Below, piece after piece: positions 1 through 7,940 of a stretch of DNA of 64,000 nt. The DNA lies in assembly GCF_003415675.1 (NCBI RefSeq), contig NZ_QFZK01000017.1:1-64000 (forward strand), written 5' to 3'. Within the stretch, counting starts at the first letter, position 1; the number at the start of each line of letters is the position of its first letter. Both the position numbers and the translations under genes were made by a program. Origin of the DNA: Rhodoferax lacus. Its GTDB lineage: Bacteria; Pseudomonadota; Gammaproteobacteria; Burkholderiales; Burkholderiaceae_C. The notes under the pieces were generated by a model. It made no database searches. It had not been told where the DNA came from and saw only the letters and a program-made list of their open reading frames with translations.

Positions 1-87
1 CTGGAACCCATCGGCTACATTCCCCCTGCCGAGGCTGAAGAAAATTACTATCGGCAATTAGCCCGTCAGGCCGCAATACCGGCCTGA
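1..87 (+). CDS. IS3-family transposase, C-terminal fragment (OrfB-type)
   Basis: Only the last 28 residues are inside the window. They include the stretch IGYIPPAEAEENYYRQL followed shortly by the stop. Proline-rich IPPAE...YY tails of this kind close the DDE integrase-type OrfB of IS3-family elements. Such proteins cut and join the ends of the element during transposition. The DDE catalytic residues lie upstream of the window. The fragment is in frame from base 1, so the gene simply continues off the left edge. The family is well supported; the subgroup cannot be named. Confidence 0.8.
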   Translation: MEPIGYIPPAEAEENYYRQLARQAAIPA

Positions 88-126
88 CTTAACCCAACGG
101 GCCTCCATGAAACCCGGGGCGATTCA
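1..126 (+). mobile_element. right end of an IS3-family insertion sequence
   Basis: The window opens inside an insertion sequence. The reading frame at 1-87 is the C-terminus of an IS3-type transposase. After its stop, the stretch up to about 126 ends in cccggggcgattca. Read from the other strand this begins TGAATCGCCCCGGG, the form of terminal inverted repeat common in IS3 elements of Burkholderiales. The left end lies outside the window, so full length, target duplication and intactness cannot be judged. Confidence 0.75.
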
Positions 127-186
127 GCGTGGGCGAAGCCATCGCCCAGACCAAGCAGGCCGATGAAGTGTGGAAGACCTTTTAGG

Positions 187-1188
187 CTACAGCAATGCAA
201 GCACCCGTTCGGGCCTGATGTCAACCAGGCAACGGGTATGGCCCAGCGGGCATTCGCGCTGGAAGCAGGGGGCGCAGTCCAGCGGCGGCTGGTAGGCTGC
301 ATCGTTCTTGAGCCAGATCACCTGTGCCTTGGCACTCAGGGGCGGCGTGTGCAGCGGGCTCGACGAGCCAAACACTGCCACCTGCGGCGTGGCAAAAGCG
401 GCGGCCACATGCATCAGACCTGAGTCGTTGCTGACCATGGCACGCGCCGCGGCAATCAGCGCCAGCGCCTGGTCCAGGCTGGTGCGCCCGGACAGGTCGA
501 TCACCCCACGGGCACCCTGGGCCTGCGCCTGCGCGGCAATCTCGCCGCACAGGGCAGACTCCTTGGCCGAGCCCAGCAAAACCACGGGCAGCGACAGCTG
601 AGCCGCCAGGCTGGCGAAATGTCTGGCGGGCCAGCGTTTGGCCGGGCCAAATTCGGCACCGGGTGCAAACACGTAGTAGCCCTGCGCCTGCAGGCCCTGG
701 GCCTGCAGAGCGGCCGCGCGCACAGCGGAGTCGAGCTGCAGCTGCGGGCGGTCCTCTGCCACACCGGCCTCGCCACTCAGGGCCGAATAAAACGCCACCA
801 TGGGCGGGCGTTCGCCCGCCGGCGGATTGGGCAGGCGCTGGTTGAGGACCATCAGGCGCGCCTCACCGCGGTAGCCCACCCGCTTAGGCGTGCCAGCCCA
901 CCAGGGGATGAGCGCGCTTTTGAGGGAGTTGGGGCAGACATAGGCCACGTCAAAGCGGCCACGCAGGCGCTCGGCCATGGCGCGCCGCGCAGTCCACTGC
1001 AGGCCGCCATGGGCAAACGGAAATTCAATGACCTCGGCCACCTGCGGCATGGCCCGGTACACCGGCGCCACCCAGGGCAAGGCGCCCACCGTGAGGCGCT
1101 CACCACGGGCCTGCAGGCGCCGCAACAGCGGCTCGGTCATCACCGCGTCCCCAATCCATTGGGGCGCCACCACCAGCGAAGCGCTCAT
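187..1188 (-). CDS. waaF: ADP-heptose--LPS heptosyltransferase II
   Basis: A 333-residue glycosyltransferase of family GT9 that adds the second heptose to the inner core of lipopolysaccharide on the cytoplasmic face of the inner membrane. The N-terminal lobe begins VVAPQWIGDAVM, the usual opening of WaaF. The C-terminal lobe carries NDSGLMHVAAA, the conserved nucleotide-sugar site. The tail has the Cys-rich segment CAPCFQRECPLGHTRC typical of WaaF. An upstream ATG would add 12 residues encoded by a dispersed repeat, so the ATG at 1188 is preferred. It ends 2 bases from a plus-strand stop at 185 and is convergent with whatever the IS3 element interrupted. Confidence 0.9.
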   Translation of the reverse strand: MSASLVVAPQWIGDAVMTEPLLRRLQARGERLTVGALPWVAPVYRAMPQVAEVIEFPFAHGGLQWTARRAMAERLRGRFDVAYVCPNSLKSALIPWWAGTPKRVGYRGEARLMVLNQRLPNPPAGERPPMVAFYSALSGEAGVAEDRPQLQLDSAVRAAALQAQGLQAQGYYVFAPGAEFGPAKRWPARHFASLAAQLSLPVVLLGSAKESALCGEIAAQAQAQGARGVIDLSGRTSLDQALALIAAARAMVSNDSGLMHVAAAFATPQVAVFGSSSPLHTPPLSAKAQVIWLKNDAAYQPPLDCAPCFQRECPLGHTRCLVDIRPERVLALL

Positions 1189-1200
1189 GGACAGCGAAGC

Positions 1201-1281
1201 CAACCCGCCGCCGGGCCGCCCCAAGGCGGGTTAGCCCCCTGGGGGGGCAGCGACCCACATGCAGTGGGGGAGCGTGGGGGC
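1201..1281. repeat. dispersed GC-rich palindromic repeat, copy A
   Basis: This stretch contains a core of the form GGCCGCCCCAAG, then GGTTAGCCCCC, then GGGGGGCAGCGACCC, ending gagcgtgggggc. Related copies lie at 11646-11750 (inverted), 17150-17311 (two in tandem) and 17895-17975. The CCCCC/GGGGG centre can form a hairpin. All copies sit at gene boundaries. It fits a REP-like intergenic element; its role is unknown. Confidence 0.7.
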
Positions 1282-1285
1282 ACTA

Positions 1286-1501
1286 TCAGTGCCCAGCGAA
1301 GTGCTCACCGGCCTTCAGTGCGTAGACGGTGCCGCAATACGGGCACTTGGCCGATCCGCTGTGGCCCACATCCAGGTACACCTTGGGGTGTGTGTTCCAG
1401 GTCTGCATATGGGCCTGGGGGCTGGGGCAATACACGCCGCCTTGGGCGTTGAGGTCTTTGGCCAGCAATTCGATGGCCGGGGTCTGGGGTTTTTGCTGCA
1501 T
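1286..1501 (-). CDS. zinc-finger domain protein (CHCC type)
   Basis: A 71-residue cytoplasmic protein with a putative zinc site made of YCPSP, a histidine in the middle (DVGHSG) and a CPYCGT pair near the C-terminus. This pattern matches the short CHCC zinc-finger family related to the NDUFS6/NuoE-accessory fold. In Comamonadaceae it usually sits between ilvE and waaF, as here. It lies between the two on the same strand and is probably co-transcribed with them. No enzymatic role is known. The family is clear; the biological role is not. Confidence 0.75.
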   Translation of the reverse strand: MQQKPQTPAIELLAKDLNAQGGVYCPSPQAHMQTWNTHPKVYLDVGHSGSAKCPYCGTVYALKAGEHFAGH

Positions 1502-1538
1502 GTTCTGTTCCTGCGGTTCTTGGGTGACTACGACCAGC

Positions 1539-2480
1539 TTAAACCTTGCTCAGCCAGTGGGCGTACTTGGGGTTGCGGCCGTTGACGATGTCGAAAAAGG
1601 CGCTCTGGATTTTTTCGGTGATGGGGCCGCGCGAGCCGCTGCCAATCTCGATGCGGTCGATCTCGCGGATGGGCGTCACTTCGGCGGCGGTGCCGGTGAA
1701 GAAAACTTCGTCGCTGATGTACACCTCGTCGCGCGTGATGCGCTTTTGCACCAGCTCCAGACCCAGGTCCCGGCAGATGTGCAGCACAGTGTTGCGGGTG
1801 ATGCCGTTCAGGGCACCGGCCGACAGATCCGGTGTGTAGATCACGCCGTCTTTCACCACAAAAATGTTTTCACCGGCGCCTTCGGACACAAAGCCGCTGG
1901 CGTCCAGCAGCACCGCTTCGTCGTAGCCGTCATCGGTGGCTTCGCGGTTGGCCAGAATGGAGTTGGTGTAGTTGCTCACCGCCTTGGCCTGCGTCATGGT
2001 GATGTTGACGTGGTGGCGGGTGTAGCTGGAGATCTTCACGCGGATGCCGCGCTTCATGCCCTCTTCGCCCAGGTAGGCTCCCCAGGGCCAGGCGGCCACC
2101 ATCAGGTGGATGTCGTTGCCCTTGGTGGAGACGCCCAGCTTCTTGTCGCCCACCCAGGTGAGGGGTCGCAGGTAGCCGGATTCGAGCTTGTTGGCGCGGA
2201 TCACCTCGATTTGCGCCTGGTTGACCTCGTCCTGGGTGAAGGGGATGGTCATGCGCAAAATCTTGGCGCTGTTGAAGAGGCGCTTGGTGTGCTCTTCCAG
2301 GCGGAAGATGGCGGTGCTGCCGTCATCGCCCTTGTAGGCGCGCACGCCCTCGAAGGCGCCACAGCCGTAATGCAGGGTGTGGGAGAGCACGTGGATCTTG
2401 GCGTCGCGCCATTCCACCAACTGGCCGTCCATCCAGATTTTTCCGTCGCGGTCTGACATGGAGGGAGGGAGTGCGCTCAT
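1539..2480 (-). CDS. ilvE: branched-chain amino acid aminotransferase
   Basis: A 313-residue PLP-dependent class IV aminotransferase that interconverts leucine, isoleucine and valine with their 2-oxo acids using glutamate/2-oxoglutarate. The N-terminal half has HYGCGAFEGVRAY, typical of IlvE. The PLP lysine lies in the centre, in the segment around ITMTQAKAVSNYTNS. The C-terminal half has the phosphate-binding FFTGTAAEVTPI. The ATG at 2480 is preferred because AGGA precedes it at good spacing and the protein then starts like its relatives; an upstream ATG would add nine residues. It heads the ilvE, zinc-finger, waaF set. Confidence 0.93.
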   Translation of the reverse strand: MSALPPSMSDRDGKIWMDGQLVEWRDAKIHVLSHTLHYGCGAFEGVRAYKGDDGSTAIFRLEEHTKRLFNSAKILRMTIPFTQDEVNQAQIEVIRANKLESGYLRPLTWVGDKKLGVSTKGNDIHLMVAAWPWGAYLGEEGMKRGIRVKISSYTRHHVNITMTQAKAVSNYTNSILANREATDDGYDEAVLLDASGFVSEGAGENIFVVKDGVIYTPDLSAGALNGITRNTVLHICRDLGLELVQKRITRDEVYISDEVFFTGTAAEVTPIREIDRIEIGSGSRGPITEKIQSAFFDIVNGRNPKYAHWLSKV

Positions 2481-2558
2481 CGGGAGTCCTTTGTGGTTGC
2501 GTTGCAAATCGGTTGGAAGCCCTGATTTTACGGGGCTGCGTGGCCCCGCGGACGCGGG

Positions 2559-3908
2559 TCAGGGTTTGGGCGGAACAGCCGGCCAGCGCACGGTGACCGC
2601 CAGACCACCCAGGGCGGCCGAGCGGCCAATGGCCACTTGGGCCCCAAAGACGTCCAGCAGCCGCCGGACTATCGACCAGCCCAGGCCGCTACCCGGCTGC
2701 TCGGTGCCCAGCACCCTGAAAAAACGCTCCCCCAAATGGGCAATTTCGGCTTCGCTCATGCCCCGCCCGCTGTCCTGCACCGTCAGCACAGGCCCGGCAT
2801 CATCCAGGTCCACCGTGACCTCCACCTGTGCCCCGGCCGGGCTGTAGCGCAGACCGTTGTCAACCAGGTTGCGCACCAGCACGCCCAGCAACAACTCATT
2901 GGCAGCCACCGGGCATGGGCCTTCGGCATGCACCACGATGTCCTGCTGGCGGGCCAGGGCCGCTGGCGCAAGTTCTGCGGCAACGCGACGCACCACCGCA
3001 CGCAGGTCCACCGCATCGGCTTGCACCGCAGGGGCTGTTTCCAGCCGCGCCAGCGTGAGCAGCTGGTCCACCAGGCGGCTGGCGCGGTCACAACCGGCCA
3101 GCGTCGTCTGCAGCGCATGGGTGCGCTCGGCCACATCGTCGCCCGCGCCCATGGCGACCTGGGCCTGGGCACGGATGGCGGCAATGGGTGTGCGCAGTTC
3201 GTGCGCGGCATCGGCGGTAAAGCGGCGTTCGATCTGCACCATGCGGTCTATGCGCGCCAGCAAGTCGTTGAGTGTTTGCACCAGGGGCTGCAGCTCGCGT
3301 GGCATGCCCACCAGCTCAACCGGCTGCGCAGCCAGCGGTGCGCGCGTCTCCAGCGTCTCGCGCAGGGTTCGCAAGGGCGCCAGGCCCCTACGGATCGACC
3401 ACCACAAGCCCATGCCAAACAAGGGCAAGGCGATCAGCAAAGGCCCCACCAGGCTGCGCATCAGGGCCCACATGATGGCCCGGCGCGACTCCAGTTTCTC
3501 GCCCACCAGCACCGTCAGATTCAACTTGGCGTTGTGGATGGTGACCACGCGCCACAGAACTCCGCCACGCTGCACGTTGGAAAACCCGTTCATCTGGCCG
3601 GACAGGGGTTCGACGCCGGCATTGTTGGAATGGGTCATGAGCTGGTTGCCCAGAAACACCTGGAATGCCACCTGGGGGGCATATTTGTGCAGAACCGGGG
3701 TATCGAAAATATCGTCCAGGTCGCCGTCGGCCTGCACCATGAGCAGGCTGGCGGCTTGCGCGAGGTGGCCGTCGAGCAGTTCGTCGAGTTCCCCTTGCGC
3801 ATCGATCCAGGTGAACGCCGCAGCACACAGCCAGACCGTCGTGGCAAAGCCCAGCACCAGCAGCAGCAAGCGCGTCTGCAGCGAAAACCGGCGGGGCTGC
3901 GCGGTCAT
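2559..3908 (-). CDS. sensor histidine kinase, QseC/PmrB-like
   Basis: A 449-residue inner-membrane sensor kinase. It has a membrane segment near residues 15-35, a periplasmic region to about 150, a second membrane segment near 150-170 and a HAMP linker. The dimerisation/phosphoacceptor motif AAHELRTPIAA and an HATPase domain with N box (NLVDNGLRYSP) and G boxes (DSGRGM, GSGLGWSIV) follow. It overlaps the regulator gene by four bases (ATGA), so the two are translationally coupled. Its neighbours are the SHP/DHC/b561 cytochrome genes, a pairing reported for QseBC-like systems in other proteobacteria. The ligand is unknown. A short GC hairpin at 2531-2548 lies just past the stop. Confidence 0.88.
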   Translation of the reverse strand: MTAQPRRFSLQTRLLLLVLGFATTVWLCAAAFTWIDAQGELDELLDGHLAQAASLLMVQADGDLDDIFDTPVLHKYAPQVAFQVFLGNQLMTHSNNAGVEPLSGQMNGFSNVQRGGVLWRVVTIHNAKLNLTVLVGEKLESRRAIMWALMRSLVGPLLIALPLFGMGLWWSIRRGLAPLRTLRETLETRAPLAAQPVELVGMPRELQPLVQTLNDLLARIDRMVQIERRFTADAAHELRTPIAAIRAQAQVAMGAGDDVAERTHALQTTLAGCDRASRLVDQLLTLARLETAPAVQADAVDLRAVVRRVAAELAPAALARQQDIVVHAEGPCPVAANELLLGVLVRNLVDNGLRYSPAGAQVEVTVDLDDAGPVLTVQDSGRGMSEAEIAHLGERFFRVLGTEQPGSGLGWSIVRRLLDVFGAQVAIGRSAALGGLAVTVRWPAVPPKP

Positions 3909-4576
3909 GCCACGGGCGGCTCGCGCTGCACGGTGTAGCCCACGCCCCGCACGGTTTGAATCAACTCAGGCCCGAGCTTGCGGCGCAAATGGTGGATGTG
4001 CACCTCAATGGTATTGCTCTCCACCTCATGGCCCCAGCTGTACATCTGCTGTTCGAGCTGCTCGCGCGACAGCACGCGCCCGGTGTTGCGCATCAGGGCG
4101 TGCAGCAGGTCAAACTCGCGGGTGGACAGTGCCACCGTCTCGCCACGGCAGGTCACGCGGCGGGCCACGGCATCCAGCTCCACTGCGCCACTGCACATGG
4201 TTTCCTGCAGCTGCCCCAGGGCGCGGCGCACCAGCGAGCGCAGACGCGCAGCCAACTCATGCAGGTCCACCGGCTTGACCACATAGTCGTCAGCACCGGT
4301 ATCCAGGCCCAGCACGCGGTCAGGGATGGCGTCACGCGCTGTGAGCACCAGAATCGGCGTGTCAATCTTGCGCTCGCGCAGCGCCTTGAGCACATCCAGA
4401 CCGTCCTTGAGCGGCAGGCCCAGGTCCAGCACACCGGCCGCGTAGACACCGCTGGCGAGCTCGCGCTCTGCGGCCACACCGTCACGCACCCAGTCGACCT
4501 GGAAACCGGCCTGGCGCATGCCTGCGCGCAGGCCGTCACCCAGCATGGCGTCATCTTCAGCAAGCAGTATGCGCAT
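3905..4576 (-). CDS. OmpR-family response regulator, QseB-like
   Basis: A 223-residue DNA-binding response regulator. The receiver domain (1-115) shows the acidic pocket LLAEDD, the phosphorylatable Asp in GVLDLGLP and the conserved Lys in YVVKPVD. The C-terminal winged helix (about 125-220) contains STREFDLLHAL and VHIHHLRRK. The ATG at 4576 starts right at the receiver domain; longer starts upstream would run through the cytochrome b gene's tail. It lies four bases after the b561-type gene and overlaps the kinase gene, so all five genes from the SHP cytochrome down may be one operon. Its targets are unknown but probably include this cluster. Confidence 0.9.
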   Translation of the reverse strand: MRILLAEDDAMLGDGLRAGMRQAGFQVDWVRDGVAAERELASGVYAAGVLDLGLPLKDGLDVLKALRERKIDTPILVLTARDAIPDRVLGLDTGADDYVVKPVDLHELAARLRSLVRRALGQLQETMCSGAVELDAVARRVTCRGETVALSTREFDLLHALMRNTGRVLSREQLEQQMYSWGHEVESNTIEVHIHHLRRKLGPELIQTVRGVGYTVQREPPVA

Positions 4577-4580
4577 CGGA

Positions 4581-5258
4581 TTACTTTGAAGTTTGGGTGC
4601 TGGCGGACTCGATGGCCTGCGCCTCAGGCTGCGGCGCACTCTTCCACTGCATCCACCAAAAGCCCAGCACCACCAGCACGATGGCCACGGCCACACTGCG
4701 CCAAATGCTGCGTATGCCCTGCTCCGGCTGCCCGGTCTTGAAGCCGGTGACCATGGAGCGCACCAGGTTCTCGCGGTGCTGCAGGCTGGCCGTGACTACG
4801 CCTACCAGATGCCCGGCAATCACCAGCAGCATGGCGTTGGCGGCCAGTTCATGCACCTCCACCAACCAGCCCGGCCCCAGCTCGTTGTAGGTGACGTAGC
4901 CGGTGGCCGCAATCAGCAGGCCCAAGGCCATCAACAGCACAATAGCCACGGCACCGGCCGGGTTGTGGCCCAGGTGGTGTTCGGGCCGGCCGCCCCTGAG
5001 CGACTGCAGGTAGCGCACCACCGCAGCGGGGCCGCGCACAAAATTGCCAAAGCGCGCATAGCGCGTACCCACCACACCCCAGACCAGGCGGAACACCAGC
5101 AGGCCGCCCAGGGTGTAGCCCAGGGTGACATGCACCAGGCGCCAGACTTCGCTCTCGGATGTGAGGTAGGCGCCCGCAAAACTCAGCACCAGCAGCCAGT
5201 GGAAAACCCGCACCGGGGCATCCCAGATGCGGATCTTTTGCTCGGTGGCTTCACTCAT
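4581..5258 (-). CDS. b561-type membrane cytochrome b
   Basis: A 225-residue integral membrane protein of the prokaryotic cytochrome b561/Ni-Fe hydrogenase b-subunit type. It opens with IRIWDAPVRVFHWLLVLSF, where the His is a typical heme ligand. Four further hydrophobic stretches follow, with His in WRLVHVTLGY, VEVHELAANAMLL and VIAGHLVGV, and there is one extra C-terminal membrane helix. Such proteins carry two b hemes and pass electrons from quinol to periplasmic cytochromes. It starts four bases inside the end of the diheme cytochrome gene, so it probably feeds the DHC and SHP proteins. Function rests on family and context. Confidence 0.85.
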   Translation of the reverse strand: MSEATEQKIRIWDAPVRVFHWLLVLSFAGAYLTSESEVWRLVHVTLGYTLGGLLVFRLVWGVVGTRYARFGNFVRGPAAVVRYLQSLRGGRPEHHLGHNPAGAVAIVLLMALGLLIAATGYVTYNELGPGWLVEVHELAANAMLLVIAGHLVGVVTASLQHRENLVRSMVTGFKTGQPEQGIRSIWRSVAVAIVLVVLGFWWMQWKSAPQPEAQAIESASTQTSK

Positions 5259-5710
5259 TTGGGTATGCGGACCTGGTGTTCATTGAAGTTGCCCCGGGCG
5301 GCTTCGGCATGGCAGGCCGAGCAGTTGGCGGGGCTGCCAATGCTCGCACGCTTCCAGGTGTTGGCAGACACTTCGTCGTGCTGGCGCACAAACCAGCCTG
5401 CCCGGCTGATGCGGTCCTGTTGCGGCTCTTGTGCCAGGCGCCCTTCCCTGGCCGCATGGGCCTGCAGCCAGGCGCCGATATCGGCTGTCGTAGCGGCGTC
5501 CAACGAGGCATCGGTACCGAAGTGCTTGTTCAGGTGGCCCACGATTCGCTCCCAGCTGGCCGCGGGCAGCAGGCCGGGCGGGTAGGCCACGTGGCACGAG
5601 GAGCACTCCTGCTGGTGCTTTGCATGCGGGGCCACAGCAAAGCTGCGCTCGGCATGGGCCACACCCACGCAGGACAGGGCCACAGCCAAAGCGATCAGGA
5701 TTTTTTTCAT
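5255..5710 (-). CDS. diheme cytochrome c (DHC family)
   Basis: A 151-residue periplasmic protein with a cleavable signal peptide (MKKILIALAV... to AHA). It has two CXXCH heme sites: CSSCH near residue 36 and CSACH near 131. The segment between them matches the DHC diheme cytochrome family, including PPGLLPAASWERI and ISRAGWFVRQHDEV. In Rhodobacter sphaeroides and Shewanella, DHC is the electron partner of the oxygen-binding cytochrome SHP. Here it sits between an SHP-like gene and a b561-type gene. The predicted flow is quinol, b561, DHC, SHP. The order and sizes agree with the described cluster. Confidence 0.87.
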   Translation of the reverse strand: MKKILIALAVALSCVGVAHAERSFAVAPHAKHQQECSSCHVAYPPGLLPAASWERIVGHLNKHFGTDASLDAATTADIGAWLQAHAAREGRLAQEPQQDRISRAGWFVRQHDEVSANTWKRASIGSPANCSACHAEAARGNFNEHQVRIPK

Positions 5711-5755
5711 TCTTGTACTTTCAGAGGACGTTCAGGCGCAGGGTCAGCGCAGGCA

Positions 5756-6160
5756 TCAGGACTTGAGCGACAGCAGCCAGGTCAGCACATCGGCCTTCTC
5801 GGCCGCAGTGCACTCGCGCCCGACCACGTCGTTGCAATTGCGGCGGAACCATTTTTCGGTTTTGGCGGCATCGGTGAAGCGTTGCGGGTGGAAGGCCGGG
5901 GCCATGGGCGCAATGACCTTGCCCGTGGTGGCGTGCTTGCCGTCTACCGTGGGCTTGGCGGTGTGGCAGGTGGAGCAGCTCCACTCTTTGCCGTGCTTGC
6001 TGGTAAAAAATTCCTGGCCGCGGGCGGCCTGTGCGGGCTGCCCGGACTGCGCCACAAAGCCGGCGATCTGTTCGGCCGGTGTGGTCTGTGCGTATGCGTT
6101 GTTGAAAAGCAGCGCCAGGGTGAGGGGCACTGCAAGGGTAAGGGACTTCAGTTGAAACAT
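5756..6160 (-). CDS. SHP-like monoheme cytochrome c (DUF1924)
   Basis: A 134-residue exported cytochrome with a signal peptide ending near NAYA and one heme site, CSTCH at about residue 62. Towards the C-terminus it has FRRNCNDVVGREC. In the R. sphaeroides heme protein SHP an asparagine in this region is the unusual sixth heme ligand that can be displaced by oxygen, and two cysteines form a disulfide nearby. The Asn and both Cys can be seen here. It probably binds O2 or NO in the periplasm and receives electrons from the DHC protein encoded next. The exact ligand residue is inferred, not shown. Confidence 0.83.
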   Translation of the reverse strand: MFQLKSLTLAVPLTLALLFNNAYAQTTPAEQIAGFVAQSGQPAQAARGQEFFTSKHGKEWSCSTCHTAKPTVDGKHATTGKVIAPMAPAFHPQRFTDAAKTEKWFRRNCNDVVGRECTAAEKADVLTWLLSLKS

Positions 6161-6208
6161 GGGACCTCCATATGCTGCCCATGGTAGGGAGGGCAGATTA
6201 AAGCCGGC

Positions 6209-6559
6209 TTAAGATTCAGAGGACTCCACACCGCTGCGCGGCTTGTCGCTGTGGGAGAGTTCCATGGCATCGGCCACGTAGCCGGGACCCTTCATCAGCA
6301 TGACCACCACGCAACCAATGGCCACCGTGAACACGGCCGTCCAGTGAAACACCACCACGCCCGCCACCACATAGTCCATGGTCTGCAGCCAGCGCGCATC
6401 CACCGCATTGGTCTGGTCGGTGAAGCCATGCAGGGCCAGCGCGGCGGCCAAAGGCAACGCAGTACCCACAACCAGGATCAGCGGCAACTTGCGCCACAGT
6501 TTCCACTCCAGGCCGCTGGCGCTGCGGATGGTGTTGGGGATTTTTTTCAGCCAGTCCAT
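6209..6559 (-). CDS. small inner-membrane protein, unknown function
   Basis: A 116-residue protein with two or three hydrophobic segments, near residues 25-45 (LPLILVVGTALPLAAALAL) and 62-90. His sits within or beside them (LHGFTD, VFHWTAVF). The tail is charged. It lies between radA and the SHP-like cytochrome on the same strand, 48 bases ahead of the latter, so it may belong to the cytochrome cluster or merely follow radA. The two membrane-proximal histidines would allow a heme, but nothing proves it. I do not recognise the family. Confidence 0.6.
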   Translation of the reverse strand: MDWLKKIPNTIRSASGLEWKLWRKLPLILVVGTALPLAAALALHGFTDQTNAVDARWLQTMDYVVAGVVVFHWTAVFTVAIGCVVVMLMKGPGYVADAMELSHSDKPRSGVESSES

Positions 6560-6569
6560 GCGGGCCAGT

Positions 6570-7937
6570 TTACGCCAGCGAGCGCACCACTTCCATGGCT
6601 TCTTCCACCCGCTCTACGGCGTGTATGGTTAATCCCTCAATTGGTTTTTTGGGTGCGTTGGCCCGGGGCACCACGGCCACGCTGAAGCCCAACTTGGCAG
6701 CCTCCTTCAGGCGCTCCTGCCCGCGCGGCGCGGGGCGCACCTCACCGGCCAGGCCGACTTCGCCAAAGGCCAAAAAGCCCTTGGGCAGGGCGCGTCCGCG
6801 CAAGGACGAGGTGATGGACAAGAGCACTGCCAAATCGGCAGCCGGCTCGCTGATGCGCACGCCGCCCACGGCATTCACAAACACGTCCTGGTCCATGCAG
6901 GCCACACCCGCGTGGCGGTGGAGGACTGCCAGCAGCATGGCCAGACGGTCCTTGTCCAGACCCACCGAGAGGCGCCGCGGCGAAGGCCCGCCACTGTCCA
7001 CCAGCGCCTGGATTTCCACCAGCATGGGGCGCGTGCCTTCCAGTGTGACCATGACACAGCTGCCGGGCACCGGCTCGGCGTGCTGGCTCAGGAAGATGGC
7101 GCTGGGGTTGGAGACGCCTTTGAGGCCCTTTTCGGTCATGGCGAAGACGCCGATCTCGTTGACCGCGCCAAAGCGGTTTTTGATCGCACGCACCAGGCGG
7201 AACTGGCTGTGCGTGTCGCCCTCAAAGTACAGCACCGTGTCCACCATGTGCTCGAGCACGCGGGGCCCGGCGAGTGTGCCGTCCTTGGTGACGTGGCCCA
7301 CCAGCACGATGGCGGTGCCGCTGGCCTTGGCCGCGCGCGTGAGGTGGGCGGCACATTCGCGCACCTGGGCCACCGAGCCGGGGGCGCTGGTGAGCTGTTC
7401 GGAGTACACCGTCTGGATGGAGTCGATCACCGCCACATCGGGGCGATGGGCGTCGAGCGTGGCGAGAATTTTTTCCAGCTGGATCTCGGCCAGCACTTTC
7501 ACTTGGGAATGGTCCAGGCCCAGCCTGCGCGAGCGCAGCGCCACCTGCGCCCCACTCTCCTCACCGGTGACGTAGAGGGTGCTTTTGCCCTGGCGCTGCA
7601 GCGAGTCCAGCGCCTGCAGCAGCAGGGTCGACTTGCCGATGCCGGGGTCACCGCCGATCAGCACCACACCGCCTTCGACCATGCCGCCCCCCAGCACCCG
7701 GTCGAGTTCCTCGTGGCCGGTGGGTGTGCGGTCCACGTCGCTGGCTTCGATGTCAGAGAGCACCGCCACCTCGGCGGTCTTGGCCAGCGACGCAAAGCGG
7801 TTCTTGGCCGGTGCATCGCTGCTGGCCACCGATTCGATCAGGGTGTTCCAGGCCTGGCAGTGCGGACATTTGCCCAGCCATTTGGGGCTGGTGCCGCCGC
7901 AGGCGTTGCAGGTGAATACGGTTTTGTCTTTGGCCAT
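6570..7937 (-). CDS. radA: DNA repair protein RadA (Sms)
   Basis: A 455-residue ATPase that drives branch migration of recombination intermediates. It has an N-terminal C4 zinc finger (CNACGG...CPHC, residues 10-28), a RecA-like core with Walker A GGDPGIGKST near residue 95, and the RadA-specific KNRFG motif near 250. The Lon-protease-like C-terminal domain has lost the catalytic serine, as in all RadA. The length is normal. It starts three bases after the stop of the HD-GYP-like gene, giving an alr, HD-GYP-like, radA operon. Confidence 0.96.
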   Translation of the reverse strand: MAKDKTVFTCNACGGTSPKWLGKCPHCQAWNTLIESVASSDAPAKNRFASLAKTAEVAVLSDIEASDVDRTPTGHEELDRVLGGGMVEGGVVLIGGDPGIGKSTLLLQALDSLQRQGKSTLYVTGEESGAQVALRSRRLGLDHSQVKVLAEIQLEKILATLDAHRPDVAVIDSIQTVYSEQLTSAPGSVAQVRECAAHLTRAAKASGTAIVLVGHVTKDGTLAGPRVLEHMVDTVLYFEGDTHSQFRLVRAIKNRFGAVNEIGVFAMTEKGLKGVSNPSAIFLSQHAEPVPGSCVMVTLEGTRPMLVEIQALVDSGGPSPRRLSVGLDKDRLAMLLAVLHRHAGVACMDQDVFVNAVGGVRISEPAADLAVLLSITSSLRGRALPKGFLAFGEVGLAGEVRPAPRGQERLKEAAKLGFSVAVVPRANAPKKPIEGLTIHAVERVEEAMEVVRSLA

Positions 7938-7940
7938 GCC

